A stretch of 64,000 nt of DNA. Source: Symsagittifera roscoffensis (taxonomy: Eukaryota; Xenacoelomorpha; Acoela; Convolutidae). Shown piece by piece: positions 22,682-34,393 of this stretch. The notes beneath the pieces were generated by a model. It made no database searches, was not told the DNA's origin, and saw nothing but the letters and a program-made list of their open reading frames with translations. Within the stretch, counting starts at the first letter, position 1. Every line of letters begins with the position of its first letter. Location: contig NC_087063.1 in the NCBI RefSeq assembly GCF_963678635.1, positions 35,500,540 to 35,564,539 of the forward strand, given 5' to 3'. The translations under genes and the position numbers were made by a program.

Positions 22682-22700
22682 CTGAAATAAAAACAAAAAA
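22682..22700 (-). promoter_or_regulatory. 3' splice site ahead of the MRPS18A coding exon
   Basis: On the minus strand TTTTTGTTTTTATTTCAG precedes GTGTTTTGG and then the ATG eight bases further. The donor is not fixed; AAA-GTAAGTG near 24528 is one possibility. Confidence 0.65.
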
Positions 22701-22902
22701 CTTCTAAATGGCATGCCGAGATGACTTAAAGTCACAAAAACATCGTTCAACTACAATAACTATTAAAATTTTGTATCACCGGTAGTTTATAATTGTAACT
22801 TCAAGCATTCACCAAAATTGGAAAACTAATGAATTTTTTTCCTTTTGCAAAAGGGTGGAATTGCTGATTAGATAGTTTTCTTTCCCTCTCTCATCTACAC
22901 CT

Positions 22903-23382
22903 CAAACACGACTGCCTTTTAAGGTCCATGGAGCAGCAATAACATTAATAGTAATCAAATAAAATGAGAATTTTTTTTTCTGGAATTAGAGATTTTTTTT
23001 TGAAAATCATCACCCCACACGCCATAAGGATAATTTTCGCTCCTTTTAACAAATCAGTTAGGGCAAGTAAGCTTCTTTTTACTAATTTGGAACGATTTCT
23101 AGGACGGATTAAATCTCAGCTTACGCGTTAATAGCGCGAAATATATCGTTCGTTAATTGACCCAAACTGCGAAAATGGCAATCTTTAAACCCCCATAATT
23201 TTCCGAAAAATGATCACAGGTGAAAACTCTTTTCAAATTTAAGCTCAGGACAACAATACTTTTTGAATGATATAAAAAATTCCGTCAAAATGGCTAGTTA
23301 AAAAGTCGAAATTTGTCTGAAGAAAAATAAAACCACCCGAGCACAAATATTCCGTTATTTTCGTTACGAAAGTCCGAACAAT
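22903..23382 (+). repeat. Two-hairpin repeat copy upstream of MRPS18A
   Basis: 5' hairpin lost; begins at GACTGCCTTTTAAGG and runs to the 3' hairpin (TTTTCG-TTA-CGAAAG) and TCCGAACAA. It probably lies in the 5' intron of MRPS18A. Confidence 0.75.
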
Positions 23383-24827
23383 AACATTGGCGCATGATTT
23401 TTGAACCGAAGCCTAGATGTTCTCTGTAATTTCTGCTACAAATACCGCTGGTGTTTTAATGGCTTCTTTCTCTCTGGTTCTCTGTGTTGTAAATTGGGTG
23501 GTCATAAAACCAGCGACTGGTGAAACCTTCAAAAGACTTGTGAAGTGCGTGCGAATGAGTAATGATAATTCGGCTCGCCTAATCAAGTGAGCAGCGCCTA
23601 CCTTGATTGCATTGTAAAATAAACGGGGCCTTGCTTTTCCGTCTAAGATCTTCCCCTCGCTAATTCAAACTGTTTTACGACCACTAATTCTCAGAACTAC
23701 TTTCATTTCATTTCATTTCATTTCATGTCTCACTTCCATTGCCCACTACAAACTTAACTATGCTGTGCTGCTGTTGTAAATAGTTCCCTCTCCATAAATA
23801 ATTTGCCGACCAAGATATGGTGCTTTGTTGTTGGCTACTTGAAAAGAGTGTTTATCAGCTATTAACCTTACCATCAGATTTGGGTGGATATTTCGCATTC
23901 AGACTATAAATTACACAAAATTAGTTTGCTGTTCAATCTGTTTTCGGAGCTAAACAGGCGTGTTTTATGACCAGTTGAAAGCAATAGGAAGCAGGAGTAC
24001 CATGTGATAGAGGCATTTTTGAAGTGGGATTTAGTCTTTCTCCAATTGCAGACTCAGAATTCTGGTCCAATCAGAATGGGCTCATACCATCTACCACCTA
24101 AATTTTAAATTAATCTTATATCCTTGAAAATCAACAAATAATCCAACTTGACAGTATCGGCTCGAAATAAGAGACTAAAAGAAGGCTACACGCGGTTGGG
24201 TATTGATGATAAGATAACGAACACAACTGATTGACATCGGTTGCAGAACGAAAACTTATAAGCTACTGAAAATGATTTTATTTAATTACAGAAAAAGAGT
24301 CTTTCATCAAAGAGATGACACAATTTTATCCAACAAACATGTCGGGTGCCTAAAATGTTTTCATATTGGGTGCTTAAAATCGCATGAAATAAATCCTTTG
24401 AAGGCCACAGTTTTCTTCCAGTCCTGGGAGACGGAACTATTATGGAGGTCACGGAGAATTTTAAAACATCCTGATATAAAATTTCTGTGAAATCTGTGAC
24501 ATAGTCGAATACATCTTTCACTTACTTTCCCCCCATCATCCTACTAGAGGGAAGGGAAGGGAAGGGGACTGAAGCAACTATGACTGAGAGTGAGTTTTTC
24601 CACCCGATTTTAAATCTCAAAAATTCTCGTATGGAGGGCAAGTGCAATCATTGTGGATTCAGATTTATAAAAAATCAAAAAACCATCCTAGTGTAGCAAA
24701 AACTGACTCAAATTTAACTAAGACTGAAAACGCTTCATTTCTACGATGAAATACTTCTCAAGTAGCTCAACATAAATTTTTAATTGATATGCTACAAAAA
24801 AAGTTTCTAATGTATAATTTTATCGGC
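23383..24827. other. No gene recognised; (ATTTC)n at 23699-23725
   Basis: Contains a short CATTT pentanucleotide repeat near 23700 and A+T-rich sequence. It may contain the first exon and promoter of MRPS18A, which I cannot locate. Confidence 0.4.
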
Positions 24828-25268
24828 TACAGAATCAGGGGCGGATCTAGGATTTTCTCGAGGGGGGGATTTTCAAAAAAAAATTCGAAAATTTTGTCGA
24901 CCTTTTTTTAGGTCGACCAAATTGATTTCTCGAGCTCTCCCAAAGCACTGTTTTGTCGCTATTTTGGCAAAATTTTCTGCGCCGCAGGCAAAATTTTGAA
25001 ATAATAGGCCAAAAAAGGCGTTTTTAGGCACTTTTTGGAAAACTTTGACCAAAAAATTGCATTTTTTTTGGCGCGCGCTCCCCCCTCAAAATTAGTATAT
25101 ATTGGCGCCAAAGGCGCCTTCAGAAAAATTTTAAGGTTGGTCGGCCAAAACTGGATTTCTTTAAAGTACCAAAGGGTGGATCCTTTGGGTCGGCAGGGGG
25201 TCGAATCCCTGAGGGGGGGGGGAGGGCGTCCGTGCCCCCCCCCCCCTAAATCCGCCTCTGTACAGAAT
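24828..25268 (+). mobile_element. hAT-type MITE, copy 2, with 8-bp target duplication
   Basis: Element 24836-25260 is flanked on both sides by TACAGAAT (24828-24835 and 25261-25268). It starts CAGGGGCGGATCTAGG and ends CCTAAATCCGCCTCTG. An 8-bp duplication with CAGGG...-type ends is the hAT superfamily signature. It has no transposase and is non-autonomous. Both MITE copies share long G-runs near the ends. Confidence 0.9.
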
Positions 25269-25599
25269 TATCTTTTTCGAGAAAAAAAACTGAACAAAAA
25301 TCAAAAAAAAAAAAAGAATAAAAAATTTTCAAAAAATCGAATAAGTATATTTCACAGCGCCCAGCTACTCTTGTTTTTGACATTTCTGGATACTTTAGTT
25401 ATATATAATCGAAATCTCGACCGACCACGGAAGAATGTGCTTTTTCACATAATATCATGTACATATACACGAATTACGTAAATTAGGATTTGCAAAAAAA
25501 CTTCTAAGCTTTTCTTAAATATTTTTCAGAAAAACGAAAACTGCTTTTTTGGATCCTAAAAATTGCATCAAAATTTAGTCGTGATAACAGACAGTGTGT

Positions 25600-25646
25600 T
25601 AGGGCTGAGGGAGGGAGAGGGGGAGGGAGAGGGGGAGGGAGAGATA
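25600..25646. repeat. GGGAGA-rich microsatellite
   Basis: Purine repeat of GGGAG(A)GG units. The rest of 25269-26047 has no recognisable gene; a further G-run lies near 25990. Confidence 0.85.
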
Positions 25647-26970
25647 GTTATCATTTCAGACAGGACTGGGGAAAGGAATGGCTGGTAAGTGCATATTCTT
25701 CAAGTATCCAGTAGTATCAATGAAGTGGAGTGGAGGCGCCAGCGGTCCTGCTAGCTCGCTCTCTCAATATCGTCTGATCTCAAATTAAAGCTATAATATC
25801 AAACTGGTTTGGCTCTCTGTGCCGTTAGGCGCCTCTGGAAATTAATGTAGCATTAAATGTTCTCGGTGCTTCTGTTTTATGGGGCGGCGTTCTTTCATGT
25901 CACTCTACATTTCACACAGCCTCCACTTGAAAGAGTCTCTCTTTGGCTTTTCGGGTACATTATCAATACATCTGAAGGGGAGGGGAATATCGGGGGGGAG
26001 GGGGGGGGTCAGCCGAGTTCCTCTAACGACGTCTTGCAGTCTCAACGGGAACTGCATTCCTCGTGGCATCCGCTGCCAAACCGGTCACTTATAAAACACT
26101 GAATCCAGAAAACATTATGAACACGCTTTGAAAAAAGATGAAAAAATTATCCGGATATTTACTGACCATTTAGCAAAAAATTTTAAAATAAAATCTAGTC
26201 AGTTTGTTTGGACCTGAAATTAATCATCAAATAAGCAAAAAAATCTAGCATAACGAAGCTTTTTGAAAAATCTTCGGCCAGAATGGACTTCGTTTAAAAA
26301 GCGTACAGTTTTGTAGCTATTGAATTGGTTGGTGTCTTGTTATGCTCTTGCTACCATTTTATGGGCGAGCGCGTAAAGTCGTAAAAATCAAAGCGGGATA
26401 AAAACAAACATAATTCACTCGAGGGGCGGTCTAGAACAAGGCGGTGCCGTCTCAGGTCGTTAATCATCAAGAGCCAGAACAGAACAACTAACTAACTCAC
26501 TCAGCGCCGACAATATAACATTAAAACATTAGAGGGTGGTGGTGTTCAAATAAATATAGGAAACCATCCCACGGAAGGAATCAGTTTAGGATCAAACCAA
26601 GTGGGCGGGGACAGGCAGGCACTGTATTGTTAGTCTTTGGGAGGTGAGGAGACTCAATGGGAGGTAAGATAGACTTGAAGTCTAATGGCTGGATTTAAGC
26701 TGTTGCTTCAAAAAAACAAATATGACACTACTCAAAAAGACGTCAAAGGAACCAAAAATAGTCTCTTACACCTTCGAAAAACGGACATTGATATTTTCTA
26801 CGAATAAAAAGACGGCATAGAATTGTTTCTAATTCAAAATTCCAAAATGCGAAAAACAATTTTTCAAAATCAAAATTTTTTTGAGCTTTTCGTCAGTGCG
26901 ATTTTTTGGCCCCTCAGGAGAGCCGTGGCACAAGCAAATTATATTTCAAATCATTTTAAGGCAAAAATAA

Positions 26971-27458
26971 AACTGCTCGTATATCAGGGCAAAGACCTGA
27001 ATGTTCCGACTGTCCCTTAATCCTTATCGAAGTTTTTTTGGGAAAAGAAAATATTGAAAAACAAAAATTTTGGACAATATCAAAGATCACGAGTGAAAAT
27101 TTGAGTCGTACGAAATTAAAACGACCGACTAGCTAGCCTGAATTCAATTTGGAACGATTTTGTTGTGCCACGCATGAATAATTCGCGTCACGCTTTCAGC
27201 ATTATAAAATCTTCAAAGCGCGCATAAATTAGTCCAGAGCATGGCAAAATAGGCAATTTTCAAACACCCAAAACATTGCAAAACTGATCGGAGGCAGAAT
27301 ATCTTTTTGAATTTGATTTCCAAGAGTCAATATCTTCAATTAGGCATCAAAACTTTTTGTTAAAAAATTTTATTTCGATTGCCGCGATCGCCGAAAATTG
27401 ACTGTATAAAAAAGCCACACCAAGCATAAATATTCCGTTTCTTCAGAAGTCGGAACAA
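26971..27458 (+). repeat. Two-hairpin repeat copy
   Basis: Starts AACTGCTCGTATATC with an imperfect 5' hairpin (CAGGGCAAAGACCTG) and GTTCCGACT; ends TTCAGAAGTCGGAACAA. Confidence 0.75.
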
Positions 27459-27804
27459 TAAGGAGAAAATTTACAGCAAAGCGTATGTCGGTAACGTCAA
27501 AAAATAAAGCGAAAAGATGTTTTGCCATTTGAATCGAGACAAAAAAATATTAACAGAAAAAATCTTGCCAATCAATTCGACAAGCGTGTAACGCACCTCC
27601 GGTGCTTCGAACCTTTGACAAATAATGAAAACCTCATATATTGGAAACAAAATCTGCATTCTTCGAGTGTACTGTGACAGCACCCAATAACAGGGTTATT
27701 AATTTCAAACATTACGAGGCCAATCTGTGCACTGGATAGGCGCAAAATTTTGTGTCTGTATGTTCCTGGATTCCAGGGACAAATCTTTAAACATGTTCCA
27801 AAAA

Positions 27805-28310
27805 GTAAGTAGATTCCACTTACAAAAATTTCGTGGATTCCGCGTACAAATAGCTGTAACGTAAGTTTTGTCGGCACAATTGTTTTGTTGCGGATTCCGC
27901 AACAAGCAAATATAGCTAGTTGTTCTGGATTCCGCAACTGTAAGTCGATTCCGCAAAATGTAAATGAAATCCGCAAAAAAATATATGGAATCCGCAAACA
28001 AAATGCGGATTCCACTTAAGATTTGCGGATTCCACTTACAATTTGCGGATTCCGCTTATAGTAGCGGATTCCACAACAGCTCAATGCAACTATGCACATT
28101 TCTTATTATTTGTTTGAGGATTTCACAAACTGTTCTCGATTCTGCAAAAACAGTTGCGGATTCCGCAAATTTGCCTATTTTTGGAGCGATTTTGAGCGGT
28201 ACAATGTTTTAAGTATTTTTGTGGAATCAAAACAGCAAAAAGATCAAAGAAAAGTAGAAATGTTGCAGATTTCGCGACAAATTTGATTTTGGCCTGTTGC
28301 GGAATCCGTT
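27805..28310. repeat. Cluster of GCGGATTCC / GGAATCCGC motifs
   Basis: At least 15 copies or near copies of GCGGATTCC in both orientations within about 500 bp, several as the palindrome GCGGATTCCGC, spaced about 18-25 bp in the densest part (27880-28080). Copied in unit 2 at 31742-32247. Confidence 0.75.
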
Positions 28311-28574
28311 TACAAAACACAGAATGCACAGTTTGGTCTCGTAATGAAACCAAAATAAGTTTCTTGAAAAATTTACAAATGACTAACAACTTTAACCTCT
28401 CCGAAACAAAAAGCAATTTCGCAGTCGTTTTTGGACGCAAAGATTGCAACTTCTGGTAATCCTGTCACAGTACCCAACAACAGGATTGGGTTTTCAAATT
28501 TTGAAAAAATTTCAGTTTTCAAAATTTAATTTGAAATTTGACTTTTCTAAAAAAAACAATTTGAAAAACCCTAA

Positions 28575-28870
28575 AAACAAGTCATATCTCGCAAACGAGC
28601 TATGACTTTGGGCAGCTAGCATTTGGGCAGTCATATTTAGAGGCAAGATTAGCAGCACCTGAGAGTAATCTGACAGCCCCCAACTATAAGTCTAAGAATT
28701 TAAAATTTTGAAACAACTATTGTGAACGGACAAAAAAAATGTCATATCTGAAAAACTACAAGAATTTGAGGAGTCATATTTGAAACCAAGATTCGCAATT
28801 CCTGAGAGTACTCTGAAAGCCCCATATTACAGGGCTAGGAATATTAAAAATTGTTTAGTTAAACATGCAG
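28575..28870. repeat. Degenerate tandem repeat after the GCGGATTCC cluster
   Basis: Two diverged units share TCATATCT...GAGTCATATTT...AGATT.GCA..(A/C)CTGAGAGTA.TCTGA.AGCCCC and then an AGG/AAG end. The ends resemble the TGTGACAGCACCCAATAACAGG stretch at 27672 and the similar one at 28465. Repeated in unit 2 (32512-32807). Confidence 0.5.
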
Positions 28871-29759
28871 AAAAACACGTTGAAAAACTTACTTAAGGTG
28901 GCGGGATATTGAAGCCCGCATTTAAAAGTATGGCAGATTTTTTATATGCTTCGCTTCGAAACAATAAACAAACTTTTGAATGAAGTACAAGGCCCCATGC
29001 ATGCCTAAACCAAACATTGAATAGCTTTGTTTGTCTGGTTTTGAAAAGTTGGCAGAACTACTTGAAAGGCTAGTCAGCCTTTAGTCCCAACATAGTTTCT
29101 CGAAATAAAGGCCACTGTCCTGGTATTAAATAGCTAGAAAACTGTATTCACAAAAAACTTCCATTTCTAATCTATTATTTCAGTCGTGCAAAAATTATCA
29201 TCCCAAATATTGTTCAAATTCGAAAAAAAACTGTCATAAAACTTCTGAGCTAACAAAAGTGTATAAACTCCAAGTTCTACGCCTCCCGCCTACGCAAAAA
29301 CGCATAAGTACATATTTTGCTCTTCAAGCTACGTCAATATGCAAATACATCAAAATAAGAAATTGAAACCATCCAAGCCATAGAAACCTTCGAAGCAAGG
29401 TTTCTATGAATTGTCGTATACTAATTACAACTAATCATTTCCCGGAAACCAGTTATCGTTCTCAAAACGGTAGCTAACATTTTTTAATTTTTCTGCATGG
29501 TGATTCGAACTGACAAAAAATGAGTTGATTAATGTTCTAATGTTCTATCCTATAACTATACTATAGACCATTGTTTGCAATTTTTCAGTTCTGAATTTTA
29601 CATTTTTAAAAATATAAATTCGGAAATTGGTGAAGATTTTAGGATTTGATCAAAAATCTGTTCAAACGTTTTCATAGAGTGGGTTTATTTGAAATAAAAA
29701 GAAAATTATAGAACAATTAGTAAACTTACAAATTGCAAGAGTAAATTAAAATTAAACAA

Positions 29760-29987
29760 GACTGCTCGTATCAGGGCGAAGCCCTGAAAGTTCCGACTGC
29801 CTTTTAAGGTTTATGGGGCAGTAATAACATTAAAAAGTTAAATGTGAAAAAATGAAATGAATTTTTTTTGGAATTTGAATTTTTTAATGAAAATCATCCC
29901 CCCACACGCCATATAAAGTGTACAAAGGATAGATTTCGCTCCTTTTAACAAATTAATTATGGCAAATAAGCTTCTTTCAAACAATTT
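29760..29987 (+). repeat. Two-hairpin repeat copy, cut by the tandem join
   Basis: Has the perfect 5' hairpin TCAGGGC-GAA-GCCCTGA. The second half is missing because the duplication breakpoint falls inside the element. Confidence 0.85.
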
Positions 29988-30907
29988 GGAACTGCATTCC
30001 TCGTGGCATCCGCTGCCAAACCGGTCACTTATAAAACACTGAAACCAGAAAACATTATGAACACGCTTTGAAAAAAGATGAAAAAATTATCCGGATATTT
30101 ACTGACCATTTAGCAAAAAATTTTAAAATAAAATCTAGTCAGTTTGTTTGGACCTGAAATTAATCATCAAATAAGCAAAAAAATCTAGCATAACGAAGCT
30201 TTTTGAAAAATCTTCGGCCAGAATGGACTTCGTTTAAAAAGCGTACAGTTTTGTAGCTATTGAATTGGTTGGTGTCTTGTTATGCTCTTGCTACCATTTT
30301 ATGGGCGAGCGCGTAAAGTCGTAAAAATCAAAGCGGGATAAAAACAAACATAATTCACTCGAGGGGCGGTCTAGAACAAGGCGGTGCCGTCTCAGGTCGT
30401 TAATCATCAAGAGCCAGAACAGAACAACTAACTAACTCACTCAGCGCCGACAATATAACATTAAAACATTAGAGGGTGGTGGTGTTCAAATAAATATAGG
30501 AAACCATCCCACGGAAGGAATCAGTTTAGGATCAAACCAAGTGGGCGGGGACAGGCAGGCACTGTATTGTTAGTCTTTGGGAGGTGAGGAGACTCAATGG
30601 GAGGTAAGATAGACTTGAAGTCTAATGGCTGGATTTAAGCTGTTGCTTCAAAAAAAATATGACACTACTCAAAAAGACGTCAAAGGAACCAAAAATAGTC
30701 TCTTACACCTTCGAAAAACGGACATTGATATTTTCTACGAATAAAAAGACGGCATAGAATTGTTTCTAATTCAAAATTCCAAAATGCGAAAAACAATTTT
30801 TCAAAATCAAAATTTTTTTGAGCTTTTCGTCAGTGCGATTTTTTGGCCCCTCAGGAGAGCCGTGGCACAAGCAAATTATATTTCAAATCATTTTAAGGCA
30901 AAAATAA

Positions 30908-31395
30908 AACTGCTCGTATATCAGGGCAAAGACCTGAATGTTCCGACTGTCCCTTAATCCTTATCGAAGTTTTTTTGGGAAAAGAAAATATTGAAAAACA
31001 AAAATTTTGGACAATATCAAAGATCACGAGTGAAAATTTGAGTCGTACGAAATTAAAACGACCGACTAGCTAGCCTGAATTCAATTTGGAACGATTTTGT
31101 TGTGCCACGCATGAATAATTCGCGTCACGCTTTCAGCATTATAAAATCTTCAAAGCGCGCATAAATTAGTCCAGAGCATGGCAAAATAGGCAATTTTCAA
31201 ACACCCAAAACATTGCAAAACTGATCGGAGGCAGAATATCTTTTTGAATTTGATTTCCAAGAGTCAATATCTTCAATTAGGCATCAAAACTTTTTGTTAA
31301 AAAATTTTATTTCGATTGCCGCGATCGCCGAAAATTGACTGTATAAAAAAGCCACACCAAGCATAAATATTCCGTTTCTTCAGAAGTCGGAACAA
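30908..31395 (+). repeat. Two-hairpin repeat copy (in unit 2)
   Basis: Duplicate of the copy at 26971-27458. Confidence 0.75.
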
Positions 31396-31741
31396 TAAGG
31401 AGAAAATTTACAGCAAAGCGTATGTCGGTAACGTCAAAAAATAAAGCGAAAAGATGTTTTGCCATTTGAATCGAGACAAAAAAATATTAACAGAAAAAAT
31501 CTTGCCAATCAATTCGACAAGCGTGTAACGCACCTCCGGTGCTTCGAACCTTTGACAAATAATGAAAACCTCATATATTGGAAACAAAATCTGCATTCTT
31601 CGAGTGTACTGTGACAGCACCCAATAACAGGGTTATTAATTTCAAACATTACGAGGCCAATCTGTGCACTGGATAGGCGCAAAATTTTGTGTCTGTATGT
31701 TCCTGGATTCCAGGGACAAATCTTTAAACATGTTCCAAAAA

Positions 31742-32247
31742 GTAAGTAGATTCCACTTACAAAAATTTCGTGGATTCCGCGTACAAATAGCTGTAACGTA
31801 AGTTTTGTCGGCACAATTGTTTTGTTGCGGATTCCGCAACAAGCAAATATAGCTAGTTGTTCTGGATTCCGCAACTGTAAGTCGATTCCGCAAAATGTAA
31901 ATGAAATCCGCAAAAAAATATATGGAATCCGCAAACAAAATGCGGATTCCACTTAAGATTTGCGGATTCCACTTACAATTTGCGGATTCCGCTTATAGTA
32001 GCGGATTCCACAACAGCTCAATGCAACTATGCACATTTCTTATTATTTGTTTGAGGATTTCACAAACTGTTCTCGATTCTGCAAAAACAGTTGCGGATTC
32101 CGCAAATTTGCCTATTTTTGGAGCGATTTTGAGCGGTACAATGTTTTAAGTATTTTTGTGGAATCAAAACAGCAAAAAGATCAAAGAAAAGTAGAAATGT
32201 TGCAGATTTCGCGACAAATTTGATTTTGGCCTGTTGCGGAATCCGTT
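31742..32247. repeat. Cluster of GCGGATTCC motifs, second copy
   Basis: Tandem-duplicate of 27805-28310, essentially identical. Confidence 0.75.
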
Positions 32248-32885
32248 TACAAAACACAGAATGCACAGTTTGGTCTCGTAATGAAACCAAAATAAGTTTC
32301 TTGAAAAATTTACAAATGACTAACAACTTTAACCTCTCCGAAACAAAAAGCAATTTCGCAGTAGTTTTTGGACGCAAAGATTGCAACTTCTGGTAATCCT
32401 GTCACAGTACCCAACAACAGGATTGGGTTTTCAAATTTTGAAAAAATTTCAGTTTTCAAAATTTAATTTGAAATTTGACTTTTCTAAAAAAAACAATTTG
32501 AAAAACCCTAAAAACAAGTCATATCTCGCAAACGAGCTATGACTTTGGGCAGCTAGCATTTGGGCAGTCATATTTAGAGGCAAGATTAGCAGCACCTGAG
32601 AGTAATCTGACAGCCCCCAACTATAAGTCTAAGAATTTAAAATTTTGAAACAACTATTGTGAACGGACAAAAAAAATGTCATATCTGAAAAACTACAAGA
32701 ATTTGAGGAGTCATATTTGAAACCAAGATTCGCAATTCCTGAGAGTACTCTGAAAGCCCCATATTACAGGGCTAGGAATATTAAAAATTGTTTAGTTAAA
32801 CATGCAGAAAAACACGTTGAAAAACTTACTTAAGGTGGCGGGATATTGAAGCCCGCATTTAAAAGTATGGCAGATTTTTTATATG

Positions 32886-34393
32886 CTTCGCTTCGAAACA
32901 ATAAACAAACTTTTGAATGAAGTACAAGGCCCCATGCATGCCTAAACCAAACATTGAATAGCTTTGTTTGTCTGGTTTTGAAAAGTTGGCAGAACTACTT
33001 GAAAGGCTAGTCAGCCTTTAGTCCCAACATAGTTTCTCGAAATAAAGGCCACTGTCCTGGTATTAAATAGCTAGAAAACTGTATTCACAAAAAACTTCCA
33101 TTTCTAATCTATTATTTCAGTCGTGCAAAAATTATCATCCCAAATATTGTTCAAATTCGAAAAAAAACTGTCATAAAACTTCTGAGCTAACAAAAGTGTA
33201 TAAACTCCAAGTTCTACGCCTCCCGCCTACGCAAAAACGCATAAGTACATATTTTGCTCTTCAAGCTACGTCAATATGCAAATACATCAAAATAAGAAAT
33301 TGAAACCATCCAAGCCATAGAAACCTTCGAAGCAAGGTTTCTATGAATTGTCGTATACTAATTACAACTAATCATTTCCCGGAAACCAGTTATCGTTCTC
33401 AAAACGGTAGCTAATATTTTTTAATTTTTCTGCATGGTGATTCGAACTGACAAAAAATGAGTTGATTAATGTTCTAATGTTCTATCCTATAACTATACTA
33501 TAGACCATTGTTTGCAATTTTTCAGTTCTGAATTTTACATTTTTAAAAATATAAATTCGGAAATTGGTGAAGATTTTAGGATTTGATCAAAAATCTGTTC
33601 AAACGTTTTCATAGAGTGGGTTTATTTGAAATAAAAAGAAAATTATACAGAACAATTACTAAACTTACAAATTGCAAGAGTAAATTAAAATTAAACAAGA
33701 CTGCTCGTATCAGGGCGAAGCCCTGAAAGTTCCGACTGCCTTTTAAGGTTTATGGGGCAGTAATAACATTAAAAAGTTAAATGTGAAAAAATAAAATGAA
33801 TTTTTTTTGGAATTTGAATTTTTTAATGAAAATCATCCCCCCACACGCCATATAAAGTGTACAAAGGATAGATTTCGCTCCTTTTAACAAATTAATTATG
33901 GCAAATAAGCTTCTTTCAAACAATTTGGAACGATTTCTAAGACGGATTAACTCTCCGCTTACGCGTTAATAGCGCGAAATATATCGCGCGTTAATTGTCC
34001 CTAATTGGCCAAAATGCCAATCTTTAAACCCCCATAACTTTACAAAAAATGATCACAGGTGAAATATCTTTTCAAATTTAAGCTCAGCACAACAATACCT
34101 TTTGAATGATATAGAAAAAAATTCCATCAAAAATGGCTAGTTAAAAAGTCGAAATTTGTCTGAAGAAAACAAAACCCACCCCGAGCACAAATATTCCGTT
34201 ACTTTCGTATCGAAAGTCGGAACAAGAAGATCAGGCAAAAATCGCTTCAATGAGAAACTCCATGAATTGAAATTAAGAATTTGAGCCGATAAAAATCAGT
34301 AGACAAACAATTCAATTGGAAAAAAAAACCGACTCCCACCCTGAATCAAGCCTAAGACTTAAGTGTGCGAGGCATCGTCGTTGCCTCTAGTAT
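32886..34393 (+). repeat. 1.51-kb tandem duplication, unit 1
   Basis: CTTCGCTTCGAAAC at 32886 recurs at 34394; the two units are near identical. It overlaps the right part of the 3.94-kb duplication, so it is a separate event. Confidence 0.95.
33699..34225 (+). repeat. Two-hairpin repeat copy, complete
   Basis: GACTGCTCGTATC start, perfect 5' hairpin TCAGGGC-GAA-GCCCTGA, GTTCCGACT just after it, and at the 3' end ACTTTCG-TAT-CGAAAGT followed by CGGAACAA. GTTCCGACT and AGTCGGAAC are exact inverted complements. Confidence 0.9.

Larger units (their letters stand above)
26048..29987 (+). repeat. 3.94-kb tandem duplication, unit 1
   Basis: Repeats almost base for base at 29988-33926, offset 3940 then 3937 after a 3-base difference near 26715. 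Only a few differences are visible over nearly 4 kb. At the join (29988-29990) GGA is shared by both ends. The unit holds two-hairpin repeats, a cluster of GCGGATTCC motifs and degenerate tandem DNA. No real gene; each chance ORF simply appears twice. Confidence 0.95.
29988..33926 (+). repeat. 3.94-kb tandem duplication, unit 2
   Basis: Second copy of 26048-29987. Sequence past 33926 (ACGATTTCTAAGACGG) is the natural continuation of the two-hairpin repeat; in unit 1 that repeat is cut at the join, which gives the order of events. Confidence 0.95.

Noticed and set aside
24272-24521. Overlapping ORFs of 72 and 79 codons on both strands
   Set aside because: No domain, splice context or codon signal; they shadow each other.
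26823-32386. Paired ORFs of 65-147 codons at 26823-28449 and 30760-32386 as a duplicated gene pair
   Set aside because: They overlap on both strands, have no domains, and are repeated only because the DNA is tandemly duplicated.
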